Positions 44,051-56,329 of a stretch of DNA of 64,000 bases are shown in pieces; position 1 is the first letter of the stretch, and every line of letters begins with the position of its first letter. A program made the position numbers and the translations under genes. A model generated the notes under the pieces. That model worked only from the letters and a program-made list of their open reading frames with translations, ran no database searches and had not been told where the DNA came from. Origin of the DNA: Gnetum montanum (Eukaryota > Streptophyta > Gnetopsida > Gnetales > Gnetaceae); the NCBI GenBank assembly GCA_015680685.1, contig MNCI01025162.1, positions 1 to 64,000 on the forward strand, in the 5' to 3' direction.

Positions 44051-44329
44051 CACTTAAATGTCATAAGTTACACATTGAATGCTAATCCTTTGTTATGTTA
44101 TGACCATAGATGGCACTTAAAGGGAAGAACATGCCAAAAGGAGGACCATCCCAAAAAAGGGACCAATGACTATAAATTGAAAGGAGCTAAGAATAGGCCC
44201 ATGTGCAAGTAGAGAATAATGTAACAAGAGCTTTTTGGAAGGAGCCCGAAGTGGTGTTTGTCCAAAACATTTCTTAAAAGGTAGTCAAAATAGAATAGTC
44301 TCATCTAGATGAGGTACCTAAACCAAGAT
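44051..44329 (+). other. Element 2 leader of ORF2
   Basis: Between the tandem duplication and the ORF2-like region. No recognised motif. The corresponding interval in element 3 (59170-60290) is longer and holds an unmatched 91-codon frame. Confidence 0.4.
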
Positions 44330-46780
44330 TGAACCTTGAGGTTACCTTAAAAAAAGCTTGCTCAAGTAGATCATGAACAAGAAGGTCCAAAAATTAGTGC
44401 TCTAAGAGTTAAAGTTTGGATCTTTCTTGGAGTTTGCACCACTAGAAATCAAACCATAGTTGTAGAACTCTCCCATTTGGTCATGGAAGAGACATACTTA
44501 TTCTAGAACAATCAATAGGCTAGTTCAATAGTTAAGATCAAGGAAATTTCAGTATCCTACTTGGTGAAAGCCATTGTAGAGGTCCTTTGGTTACCAAAAA
44601 CTTGGGTGAACCTTGTTGAAATCCCAATCTAGGAAGATCCTAACATCAAGAAGGAATGGATATAGTAGTGTTATGGAGTTGATTGTAAGGAGTTTGATGC
44701 ACCCACCATGGTGGAATATGCATACTTGAAGATTACAGCCTTTAACCTCAATCTAATGGTGAGGCCAAGTAAGATCACAGTCTTCCCCACACATGCATGT
44801 GCCACTCTAAGTAGTAGATTCCTAGTTAACCTTCCATAGTTGGTCTATGTAGAGATAGAGAATAGGTTTAAAGAAAATGAACATGGAAAAAAGACATTTC
44901 ATTTCTTGTGTCTCATCTAGAAATTATGTAGGAAGGGAGGAATAAACTGCTATACAAATGATGCCACTTGACATGATTTAACTAACTTGTGAGAAGAAAT
45001 GATGAAGGAAAAGGTACCTGCCAAAGTCATCCAATAGGAGAAGTAATAATCACCAGCTCCACAACCCACTCATGAAAAAACACCAGAGTCTTGCATTACT
45101 CTTTAGTGCATGTATGAGATCCAAGAATAGCTCTTGCATGAGTAGGAGTAGAGAGTAGGAATGAGTGGCAGTGATCTATCAATGTATCACGTAGCAATGA
45201 GCGACCTCAATGAAGTGGCTTGAACAATTAGTCTTATGGATGGTGGAGGATCAATTGTTTTAGCCCAAAGAACATAGTTTCCTATGAGATTAAATCCTGG
45301 TGCTTGAGAGGTAATGGTATCTCTCTCTTAATAGTAACAATTCCAAAAACTCTTTGGGAATGCTACTACTTTCTCAATGGATCTAGAGGAGGGCAAGAGG
45401 GGAAACTATCTTGTTGATGCAGCATCATGGATAAGAGATAGTGGTTGAGGTAGTTGTTGACAAGACTTTTGAGGAACTTAACATACCTATGACACCTGTA
45501 TTAGAAGCAGTAGATTAAGCACAACCCAACATGAGAAATTACTGTGCCAACCTGTGGGAATTAGATAACTAATTCTAGATGTCTTCGATCTTATGTATAC
45601 CATCACTGTAACTCAGTTGGAGTTGTTGGAAGCAAGGGGAAAGTGCATTATAATGAAGGAAAAACTCAAAATAGCTAAAGTAAAGAACCAATGCTTGATT
45701 GCAGAGGTTGAAAAATTAAGAGCCCAACTTGCTAATCCCACATTACTTAACCCAACACTAACATGCAGTGAAGCTTTTCAAAAGCTTTAGGCAAAGCTCA
45801 AAAACGTTAAGGAGGCCAAGGTGATTTTGACCCTAGAGAATCATCGCTTATGGAATGTTGATGTGCAAAAGTGACATATGGTAGATTTCATCCATCAATA
45901 GTAGAAGTAGATAGCCAATGTGAATGCAGAACTGAGGAGATTGGAAGTAGAATATAGAAACCTCTCCATGGTGGAAGTTTGAGTCTTACCCCACAAATTC
46001 GCAATTGAGATAGCCAGTTGGAATAATGAGGCTCTTAAATTGAAAAGTTCAAGAACCATGATAGAGATCAGGTTGACCTACAAAAGGAAATTAATGAAAA
46101 GGACATTTAGATGAATAAGGAAAAAATCAATGAGACCCTCTAGTAGCTTAAGCAAGGAGGTGATGTATGGTATCCTATCTTTGATGGGCTAAATGACTAC
46201 AAAAAAGTAGAAATTTGCATGAAAGAGATATAGATTGAGAAGATGATAGAGTATATGGAGCTTGCCAATATCTACTATGGAAACCTGGTGATGCTAATTT
46301 TCAGATGATCATGGTTAGAATTGGAAAAACAAGTGGCTAACTCATACTTATTGTATGAATCATAGTTCAAGCATGACAAAGACACCAAGAAGAAGCTTGA
46401 GATTACCAATTCTAAACTCAAGGTTCTCAAGGAAAAGTTCATCGATCAAAAATCAACTACTGAGAACCAGGAAAAAAGGATAAATGATTACTAGGAGTTG
46501 CACAATGCACTCAAATAGAAACAATTCATTGCCTAGTTTATGAAAATGAAGGAGTTGTTCTTTACAATGTCCTATCTATGGGATATTCTCATTTCAATAC
46601 ACATTGATCATGCAACATGGATTGTGAATGATCCTTGGAGTAAGGAGGAGAAGATGAAGGAATTGTTGAACTTATTTTATCTTCCACTACAGGTTGCAAC
46701 TACTATAGGTCAATCACAATCACATCAACCACCACGTGCACCCAAAGTAAGAGAAGGTCCTTTAGAGCCTTAGGAGCCTC
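44330..46780 (+). pseudogene. Element 2 ORF2 (post-pol protein, unknown)
   Basis: Frames joined over stops give VKAIVEVLWLPKTWVNL, EFDAPTMVEYAYLKITA, RPSKITVFPTHACATLSS, EIENRFKENEHGKKTFHF, then a charged coiled-coil-like part (KEKLKIAKVKNQCLIAEV, EKLRAQL; 45593-45790), and a C-terminal part SYLWDILISIHIDHATW with a Gln/Pro-rich end (SQSHQPPRAPKV). Element 3 encodes aligned peptides in the same order. Position after integrase recalls the extra, sometimes env-like, ORF of Athila elements, but no signal peptide or membrane span is visible, and I do not assign a function. Confidence 0.7.
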
Positions 46781-47017
46781 CACTACCTGGGATCATTTGA
46801 TCTTCTTCAATATCTTCACATCATTTAAGGAATTATGTTTGTCAATTTCATCCTAGTGTTTAATTTTGTTGTCCTAGACACTAAAATTTTGTAGTCATTG
46901 TAAAATCATACACATGGATACTTAGTTTTTGTTGTGTATTTTGTGTGTTAATAATCCCATATCTTTTCAAAATTTATAAAGAACTTGAAGATGAGCTTCC
47001 ATTCAATTGTGGGAGTA

Positions 47018-47930
47018 TGATGAGGCATCATGGTTTGGCCGTGTCAATGGGATACTATTGACATGACTTCATCAATGGGATCTCATCAATGTGATCTTGT
47101 CAATGTGATCTTGTTGATGTAGAGTTTGACTCTTTAACATATACCCATCAATGGGGCATCTTGTTTTTGCCTCTAAATGTGCATCGTGTAGTACATTTAT
47201 GGAATTCTTTTCATAAGTTGTAGTGAAGCTCTAGTATTTTTTCCATTCAAAAGTTAGAATATTTTCTAAGTGCCTATAGTAGAAGTCAAAGAGTGTATAG
47301 ATCTTTATCCAAGCACTATTATACCTAAGCACTTAGTGTGTATAACAATAAAGATGAGCTTTTTGATAAATGTTGTAGCACTTTGAAATAGATTAATTAT
47401 TTTTCTCAAGCATTTAATATATCAAGACATTTTCTTTAATGTTTTAAGTAATTAAGTAATTAATTAAACTAGATAAATAGTGATTAATTAAAGGACATAA
47501 GTATGATCACTTCAAGCATATGTGTAATACTTAGTAATCTCAGTAACACTAAACATTTGGTAACCTAGTAGCATTGAACATGTTTAGGATATGTATAGCA
47601 AGTTGGAATAGATGCTTTTGTTAGGATTAGTTAAGTTTTAGCTAGTTAGATTAATTTAGAAATTAATTACCTTATTATTTATTTTTTATTCTTAAGCAAC
47701 TTAGAACATAAAATGATAAAAATGATAAAAATCATATGCCTCAATTATGCTTAACCATACCCTTGTACTCATAAGTCTAAGTGGAAAGACTAATTGCAAC
47801 AGTTAATTCGCCTCCTAGACTAGTGTATGTAGAAATGTAGAAGTCCTTGGAATTTACTGGAACATGTGTAAATTCTTGTGATTTGTATGGTTGGATGTAG
47901 GGTCTACTTGTTGCTCATAATAGATTATCG
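47018..47930 (+). repeat. Element 2 probable 3' LTR
   Basis: Starts tgatgaggcatc right after a purine-rich gtgggagta. Aligns in reverse with 55250-56059 (aatattttctaagt near 47260; aataaagatgagctt near 47350; acataagtatgatcac near 47500). Near its start there are short repeats of (c/g)tcaatg-gatctt (47040-47130). The other LTR was not found, so the right edge (about 47930) is only where similarity to element 3 ends. Confidence 0.6.
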
Positions 47931-48474
47931 GTTTCTTTCTTAAGAATTATTTTTCATTTCTATCTTATTCTATTTTAAGTTTGTGGGTTCTTTGTGCTTG
48001 GAATCTCCATAGGCTTGTTCATGAATAGGGAATCTCTTGCTAATACAAGAAGGTAGTGGATATGTTCTTTATTTTAAATTCTCTCTTAGATCTAATGCTA
48101 ATGTTTCTTCTTGATGCCTTTTTGGAAGCTTATGGTTGGAGTTATCTTATCTATTAGATCTTGGAGGATAATGGTTGATTTAGATATTGTAACAACTACA
48201 AAATATGCAAGTGGTGTCACGTCAACAACAATTGATAGTCTTCACATGATATGGGACATGTACAAGGCTGAATAGTAGAGTAGTAATAATTAGTCTCAAC
48301 GTGGTATGAAACATGGGTGAGGTTGAGTGAGGTGCTTTGAAAGATATCATGCACATACAATGCTTATGGGTTTTAAGGAGCTTTCTATTCTTTAGGGAGG
48401 CTCAAACCTAGTCACCTAGGGTTACTTCTAGATGAGACTCAAACCTAGTTAGTCTACGAGAAAAGTGGAATTAG
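47931..48474. other. Unassigned sequence after element 2
   Basis: Possible continuation of the LTR. A/T-rich, no frame above 60 codons, no repeat recognised. Confidence 0.35.
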
Positions 48475-49245
48475 GCCTAGGATTATAGTCAGCATGTTAT
48501 CTAGCTAAAAAAGAGCAAGCGAGATGATTGTGATAGATTCTATCATGTAATCTAGGTTTCATGTACTTCCTTCTTAGGCCATAAGACTACCACAAGCCTG
48601 TTGAGGTTACTTCGTAATGGATACTAGTAGGAGACCAACTAATGATGAGGATGTTTCAAAATTATCAATGATGAGGTGGTTGTAGGTGGGCTAGAAGCCT
48701 TTGGATATTTTTGTTAGTGTTAGACTAAATACCTAGACGTCTAGTCTTCTAGGTATATTCTTTGTTAATGTATTCAAAAGTATGCTTTATTGGTTTTTTG
48801 TAACTATGATGGCACACTCTAGCCATGTCTTAAAAAAGACATGAAGGTTGATCTAACTACTTGAAGAGTGCTAATTCTTACTACATGATGGTACATGTAG
48901 ATGAAGTAAGTACAAGTACTAGACATAGAAGGATGATATGATTGGTCAACATGATGGTGGAAGATTGAAGAATCTAATTGCTAGAGTCTCCTACAATGTT
49001 GTAATACTTGCATCCATGTTGTATAAGGGTCACGCTTTTTTCTCATTATCATACCCCTTGATCCCTTTCTTTTGTTATAATTGATGAAATGATTGGAGGA
49101 GCATAATGCTTGGGTCTATTTATCAGTTTAGGTTCTAAGGTTTGTTAAGGAAATAAACTAGGAAAACAAATAATAAAAAAGTAATAAATATAAAAATTAA
49201 AAGAAATTATTTAAAGAAATTAATCCAAACATGGAGGTATGATAT
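48475..49245 (+). repeat. Direct repeat, unit 1
   Basis: About 0.77 kb, similar to 49455-50245 over its whole length (gatgaggatgtttcaa, cctttggatatttttgtta, gtacaagtactagacata, gtataagggtca). No coding frame survives. It could be one LTR of a very small element or half of a tandem duplication. Confidence 0.8.
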
Positions 49246-49454
49246 TTTAGCATTAGAGCATGATTCCAAACCATTGTTTAGAGTTTGGTAAAGTTTTTTA
49301 AGTTACATTTGATGCTCGAAGAAAAGAAGAAGAAGAAGAAGTAGAAAAAAATGGAAGTTGTAGTTAATTTCCTAGGATTACAATTTTAATATCTATTTTG
49401 GTTATGACATGCCTAAGAGTGAAGGAAAAATAGGATCCCAAAGAAGCAAGAAAA

Positions 49455-50245
49455 ATAACATTAGATCTAAGATTATAGTCAATAAGTTAGCTAGTTGAAA
49501 AGGAGTAATAGAGGCAATTGTGGTGGTCCCTATCATGCAATCTAGATTTTAGGTACTTTGTATTTGGACCACAAGACTATTGAAAATTTGTCAAGGTTAC
49601 TTGGTAGCATAATCATTGGTTATTACTAGGAGACTAACTAACGATGAGGATGTTTCAAGATTTTTGACAATGAGAAGGTTATAGTTGGGCTAGGAGCCTT
49701 TGGATATTTTTGTTAGCATTAGACATAATACTTAAGATTCAAGTGTGGTAAGTTTGTTCTTTATTAATGTATTCAATAGTATGATTTAATAGTTTATTAT
49801 ATCTATGATGGCACATTCTAGTCATGTCTTAAAGGGGACAACAAGGTTTATCTAACTACTTAGGGAATGATGACTTTTCCTACATGATGATGCATGCAGA
49901 TGAAGTAGGTACAAGTACTAGACATAGGATGATAATGTAACTAATGTAACAAGATGATGGAAGATTGGAGAATCTAATTGCTAGAATCATCTACAATGTT
50001 TTAATACTTACATCGATGTTGTATAAGGGTCAAGTTTATTTTTTCCATTATCATACCCCTTGATTCATTTCTTTTGTTATAATTAATAAAATGTTTAGAG
50101 GAGCATTCTACTTGGGTGTGTTTGCAAGTTCTGATTCTAAGGTTAATTAAGAAAACTAGTGAGGGAAAACAATAGTAAAGAAATGAATAAACATAATAAT
50201 TAAATGAAATTTTTCAAAGGAATTAAGCTAAACTTGGGGGTTTGA
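49455..50245 (+). repeat. Direct repeat, unit 2
   Basis: Second copy, about 985 bases downstream of the first. The 210 bases between (49246-49454) are A/G-rich with a GAA run (49320-49345) and show no clear similarity to the flank of unit 1. Confidence 0.8.
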
Positions 50246-50573
50246 CATCACCCAAGTTGTGAGCAAAGAAGGAAGATGCATAATTTTTAAAGCTTTGCAT
50301 TGCTCACTTTCACATGATGATTTGGACTAGGCTAAGTAAAGAAGTAATTCTATAGGTTATGAAGATAATCCTTCTAGGATTCTTTACTAAGTTCACAAAG
50401 ATAATCTTTGAGATATAGTGTGACATCAATGAGCTATCCAAGGACATCCTGGGCTATAGGAAATACTTGGACAAGTTACGAGTGTGAAGAAAATATCGAT
50501 AATTGAATGTCAATTGCACATTGCTACTAGAAACCCAAATTTTCAGGGTAAAATCTAACCTAGTAGACACTTA

Positions 50574-50975
50574 AATTTTTATTGAGAGATGAGTTAGAAG
50601 TTCAAGAATTAAGAAAAGATGGTCTTTTGTTGGCTAAAAGAACTAACTTTGAAGTTGATTGTACAGGTTTAATGATCTAGACATGTAAAGTCTTGATCGT
50701 TTGCCATTCTAGTAGAACTTATTATGGCATCTCTTCTAGCATTGAAATTGAAGATCTATCTTACTAGGCTCTCAGATTTTTATTGAGAGATAAGTTAGAA
50801 GTTCAAGAATTAAGAATAGTTGATTTTTTATTAGTTAAAAGAAATAAATTTGAAGTTAATTGTATAAGTTCAATGATCTTGATGTGTAAAGTCTTGACTA
50901 TTTGGCATTCCAGAAAAACTTATTATGGGATCTCTTCCACCATCAAAATTGAATATCTTATTTGATGTCCCATTT
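50574..50975 (+). repeat. In-frame tandem duplication of 67 codons
   Basis: Units 201 bases apart (attgagagat at 50581 and 50782). Unit 1 encodes FLLRDELEVQELRKDG ... TYYGISSSIEIEDL with one TAG; unit 2 encodes FLLRDKLEVQELRIVD ... TYYGISSTIKIEYL without a stop. The length is a multiple of three and the frame is the same in both, so the sequence was probably coding when duplicated. Confidence 0.8.
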
Positions 50976-52369
50976 CAATGCATAGTATAAGAGGTTGAGA
51001 CTACACAAGTTCTAAATTGAGTATAATAATAGAGGATGGGTTCATCCATTATGAAATAAAGTCCATGAAGGGAACATAGAGTGGCCAAAGGGATCAAGCA
51101 TCATCCTAACCTCAAAGGATAAGTAAAATTAAATTTATTTCAATGTATTTTTAGAATTTAGAAGATAGAATTTTGTAATGGTGGTTAATGTTTATTTGTA
51201 GCTCAAAAAATCATTGATGGCACTAAACTTATTGATGTCATGGGAGCAGTTGAGGAATGTGAGATGAGGTGCACTAGTGAGGCTCAAAGCACCCAAAAGT
51301 AATTAATTGAGGGAGAAGGTATTAGATATTCTAGGAACTTCAATAGGATATAAATTTTGTATGTTTTAGGCTTAAAGCATCTCTACACTAGTGCAGAAAA
51401 GTGTCTAGGATGGATCAAGAGTTATTCAATAGCCAAAGCAATTTTTATTATATGTGTATACTAGAAACAAGTGATCATCACTTGGGATGTAGTTACATTG
51501 AGGTATTGGTTGGGGTCCTCTATGTGGGAAATAAAGATTGATAGTCCAAAGCTGGATTTAGTAGAATTGATAGTTGTGGAGGAATAGGTTGCTTTAGAGA
51601 AAAAAGACGTCATCATCATCCATAAAGGAGAAATGACGACTTAAGAAAGTTATTCCCTTTATTTTTTGAACAATTATTCTATACTAAGATAGGATAGAAA
51701 TGGAAACTATTCTCCATATAATTGTATAGGCTATATGAGATAATGACCTAAGGGAGGGAAATTGACTAGGCACTAGTAATCTATTAAGGGATAGTAAAAG
51801 AAATAGAGAAGCTATCCCAAGAGGACGAAAAGGAAAAGAGAGGAACAGTAAGAAAACAAATCAATTTTAGGTTTTATTATATGTTAATAAAGGTAATGAT
51901 AACATTATTTAGCCATGAAGAAAAGAAGCAAGTTAACATTACTTTAGAGGTGGACTTTAGGTTCCCATTGTGCCAACACTTGGGAAGTCTTATGTTAGCC
52001 TGTAGCATTTGAGGTGGTAGTCCTTTGATGTTACCATTAAAGACAAGAAAAGAGGTTGAATTCTAAATGTCCAACAACATTGAGGAACCCTAGAAGAAAA
52101 TAATTGGTGATGTAGAAGGAGGAAAGAAGGGGATTTTTAACAGCACCTCTAGAACTATAGAAAAAGAATAGGTGTTGGGAAAGAGGAAGCATCTTTTTGA
52201 AGAGGAAATATCCTTCAAGACTCAAGAAGTCAAAGCCTTCCATGAAAAATTGTAGGCAAAAATAAGAAAGTATTTTTTATGTTTTTATTCTAATTTTTGA
52301 CACTAAGTATCATTAACATGGTGTAGTTTCTAATTTTGATGTCACCAAAGAATAACATATAGCTATTCT

Positions 52370-52525
52370 TTGATCTCATATAGCCTATACAATTAGCCTA
52401 TAATTATGGAGAATATTCTCCATATAATTGTATAGCCTATACTATTCTCATATAGCGTATACAATTAGCCTATAATTTTGATGTCACCAAAGAATTTCTA
52501 ACATGGTGTAGTTTCTAATTTTGTA
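52370..52525. repeat. Cluster of short direct and inverted repeats
   Basis: ctcatatagc(c/g)tatacaatta occurs twice (about 52375 and 52445), with an inverted form ataattgtatagcctat between them and a near-palindrome tggagaatattctcca. The phrase acatggtgtagtttctaatt occurs at about 52317 and 52500. A related inverted form lies at about 51710-51740. Confidence 0.65.
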
Positions 52526-54260
52526 ACTATTTCTAGTTACAAAAGCTATTCGATATAAAAGAGCATTGCAACATGAGGAAAAAAAGCTATGTTCTAACCT
52601 CCCTTTTATTTTGAAAGGTCAAAAGGAAGGTATGAGTCAAGAGAAAAAATATTTCTTGCATGACTTTTTTTCATTAGAGGAAAATGAAGGGGATGGAGAT
52701 AGCATGTTTTTCTCTAACCTCTTTGATTTAATCCTTGATGAAAGAGGTCAAGAAAAATAGGAGGGTTAGGATAGAAAGAGAGATGAACTATTAGAGTTTA
52801 GGATCCGTACTACACCTTAATAAAACATTACTCCACCAGTAAGTAACTAATTTGAAAGATGTAGAGATTTGCAAGTGGATTAAGAAGGTGAAAAACTCCA
52901 AGCTTTTAATGTCATATGATAAGTGTGATTGATGTTACATTGAAAGTCCATATGTTAATTATAATTTTATTAAAAATAGTTACTCATTTTTTTTTCTTTA
53001 CCAAAAATAAAAGTAAGAACTTGAGCTTATGTAAAGAATAAGTAGATGATGTTAGAAAGCTTGGTGGAGGAGATGAAGACAAAGCTAAAACTAATGTATT
53101 TATGAGAAGGTAAGCTAGGAATATCGCTAGTGCAAAATAATGTTCACTATTTAGATGCATATAATTTAGTGTTCTCTTGTTTGACATGAACAAAAAATTA
53201 ATTAAGTTAGATAAGGATCAATACACATTTCATGATCTAGCAACAAATGTAGATGTAGTAGTAGACAAGGTTACTATGGATAAAATAAGTGCTACTATTA
53301 ACTATGCTAAGGATATGGGAGTATTGGCTATAAGGCACATGAACACCAATGTCATACTCATAGATTTGTTGGAGCAAGCACAAAAGAATAAAGAAGAGAA
53401 TGAGAATTAAATAAGAATGTTGTCTAATTAGGTAGAGCTACTAGAAGTAGAGATTAGAGATAGAAACATGGTTAGAAACAATCTTCCTTTCCTTGCATAT
53501 TTGAGAGAAAGAAATAAAGATATGGAGTTCCAAAGAGCACTAATGGAAAGGAAATGGTTAGCCTTGATGATTATGCACTCTATGACTAGTCTAAGAAACT
53601 TAGTAGTAGTGTGAGAGAGCTGGGGTAGGAAGGATCAAAATAATAAGTGATTGTATAAAATGGAGTACCGAAAATTGTTAAAAAAGAATAAAATCTTATA
53701 TGTAAATAAAGAAATGAGTATATCTATTAAATAAATCAAGTTGAAGGAATTGCTCGAAGACTTTGCATAAACTGTGATGATTTCTACACTAGAGAAAGAA
53801 TAGAGAGGTACTAAAGAGGAACTTGCAGTAGAAGCGAATGATGTTGATATCTCTATAGAGGAGTTAAAAGCCTTTGAAAAAGAATGAGCAACCATTCTAT
53901 TGAAGACTCAAAGCTTAAAATTTGATAGATTGGACATAACCTACCTAAGCTTTGAAGAGATATAATAAAAAATCTTAGAAATTTACAAAGAGACATAGGG
54001 TAAGCATAGAAAATTTAGGCAATAATTTTATTTTATTCTATATAAATGATAAGATAAAATAGAACTAACCTATTTATCTTGATTTTGTATGTAGACCCTA
54101 GAGAAAGCAACCAAATACTAGCAGAAGAGCCATCTCCAATGCAAGGATTAATAACTCCCCTAAGCATCATTTTTGTATTATTTCTATGTAATTTGTGTCT
54201 AAGGTAAAGAGTTTTATGAAACATCAAGTGTTTTTAAAATTAGAATATGATGTCATGTCA

Positions 54261-55249
54261 ATATTTTTAACATTCATCATTTAAAATTTTTTTTGAGAAA
54301 ATAAAACAAAAAGCTCTTCTTCACATCAACTTTAACTTACTCATCTTTTGTGCACTTATAGCTCATATTAACATGATGTTTCAAAGTTAAAAATCACTTA
54401 TTAACTTAATTTTTCCTACTAATACTAAGAAATGAAGAGGAAAAGTTTAAATAAAAAGGTAATATTAGTCTTGTTCACTAACCATCATTATTAGATAATA
54501 GTAAACAATACAAAAATAATTAGAGAAAGATCTCAGTAAATGATAGTAGACATTCATCACATAGTGATGAATAAGAAGGAGAAAAGAGCTTTTGTATCTA
54601 AGGTTATCTTATTTATCATGAACTTTCAAGTAGTTGCCTATGAAGGATAGGAGAAATCCTTCTTCTTAGGTGAGGATATATCTAGTTATTCAAAATCCAT
54701 GTTAACAAACTTGATATTAGGGAGAGACTTGTTGCCTAATTTTATTAAATTAGTTATGATCTTAGAGTTCTTAGAAGAGTAAGGGATTGTAGGATTGCTT
54801 ATATGCTTAAGTTTAATATTATCCAGTTTACCACTAAGCTGATAAGATTAAGCTTTTGACTCTAGTGAGAAATGCTTGGAATTTATTTATTCACTAAGAT
54901 AATTATCTCGTAGTTGCAAATACAAATGTGTATCTCCTAATGTATGAAAGAATATACAACTAGATTTTAACCTAGCTAAGGATGTTATGATATAATTTTG
55001 ACACTAGAACACACATATTATTATGAAAAAGGATTTAGTTTGAATAGCATCATCTACCATGAAAAGTATTCTAATGGAATCTATAATCTCTACTTATGTA
55101 CTATTAAATGAAAGAAGATTTGTATAGGTCTCATTGAAAGCTAATTGATCATGAAGATTGAGATTCTTGATAATAGTCCATGTGATCATGTTCGATTTGG
55201 TATCATTATCAACATGTATCAAAAGAATTAAAGCTTCTAGTGACACCTT
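54261..55249. other. Unassigned A/T-rich interval
   Basis: No coding or repeat structure that I can support. It probably includes the far end of the element 3 LTR. Confidence 0.35.
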
Positions 55250-56059
55250 GATAATTGATGAGCAGCAAGTATATCCTATGCCCAATCATATGAATCACAA
55301 GTGTCCACTAGAAATTCAGTCAAATTTCATAGACTTTAGTTTTCTAAATGCACATCATCTAGGTAGTGAACCTACGGATGCAATCAGTGTCTTCTTGGTT
55401 CCACTTGTGTAAGTACAAATGTATGGTAAAGTGTAACCAAGGCATATGATTTGTATAATTTTATCTTTTTATCTATTTTATCCTAAGTGTCAAGCAAAGT
55501 GATTAAGTATTAATTAATCTAATAACTATCTAATTCCTTAAGCTATTTCCTAATACAAGTATTTTATCACACCCACTGTACACATCTTGAACACATTAGA
55601 ATGCTATTTAGCTACTAAGCCCTAGAACTAATGAGATTACCCAGTGTTAACATTATGCTTGAGGTGGTCATACTTATGTGTATTACATAATTGTATTTAA
55701 TTAACTAAGGACATGAAAGTAGATTTCAAAAATATTAAAGTACATTACTATAAACATTGAACTATTTCCAAATGCTGTAAGGTATTTCAAGAAGTTCATC
55801 TTTATTGTCATCACCCTGAAATGTCCAGATACATTATTTCTTGAATAAGGATTTTTGCACTTTTTGACTCCTACTATGGATACTTAGAAAATATTCTAAT
55901 TATTGTGAAAAAAACTACAAGAACTTCCCTAAGCTATTGATTAACTGATAACATAAAAATGGTGGGTGCATGCATTTATATAGGCATATATGGATACCAC
56001 ATCAACACATATGCATCAACGCATGCCCATCGATGTAACCTATTGACAAAAATTCATCA
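55250..56059 (-). repeat. Element 3 probable 3' LTR
   Basis: On the minus strand tgatgaatttttg follows a purine tract tgtgggggta. Aligned with element 2 47018-47930 in reverse orientation. The far edge is undefined. Confidence 0.6.
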
Positions 56060-56329
56060 TACCCCCACAATGGACTGAAAAATTATCCTAAAGTGAAGTA
56101 AATAAATATTGATCTTCTTACAAAATTTGGAAAGTTATGGAAGCATTGACTAGCTAACTGACTCAGGAACTGATGCTAAGTACCCAAGTGTATGGATTAG
56201 TAATGATTACAAAAATGTATGTTCATGAAAATAAAATTGAGCACCTTTACGAAAATTGATAGTTTAAAATCCTTTGATGGTTGAAGTTGAGAAGAAGATC
56301 AAATGGCCCTAAGAGGTGGAGGCCTTTAA

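Larger units (their letters stand above)
36100..47930 (+). mobile_element. Large Gypsy element, Athila-like pol plus ORF2 (element 2)
   Basis: Plus-strand remnant of at least 11.8 kb: protease, RT, RNase H, integrase (36100-39910), spacer, tandem duplication (41002-44050), ORF2 (44330-46780) and probable 3' LTR (from 47018). The Athila assignment rests on VFMDDFSTYG in RT and the DSEWVSPLVIVPRKGGM segment. The same arrangement recurs on the minus strand at 55250-64000. Stops and shifts are frequent, so it is old. No 5' end was found. Confidence 0.85.
50246..54260 (+). pseudogene. Unrecognised coding remnants, probably element protein
   Basis: Plus-strand frames of 60-80 codons, Lys/Glu-rich, separated by single stops. 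Includes the in-frame tandem at 50574-50975, a frame at 52566-52760 (LPFILKGQKEGMSQEKK), one at 53177-53410 (DKDQYTFHDLATNVDV, LLEQAQKNKEENEN) and continuing charged sequence to about 54020 (LKELLEDFA, EELAVEANDVDISIEEL). The composition suggests coiled coils, like ORF2 of the flanking elements, but I could not align it with ORF2. No enzyme motif seen. Confidence 0.45.

Noticed and set aside
48475-50245. Calling the 0.8 kb repeat pair a TRIM retrotransposon
   Set aside because: No PBS, purine tract or target duplication could be found; kept as a direct repeat only.
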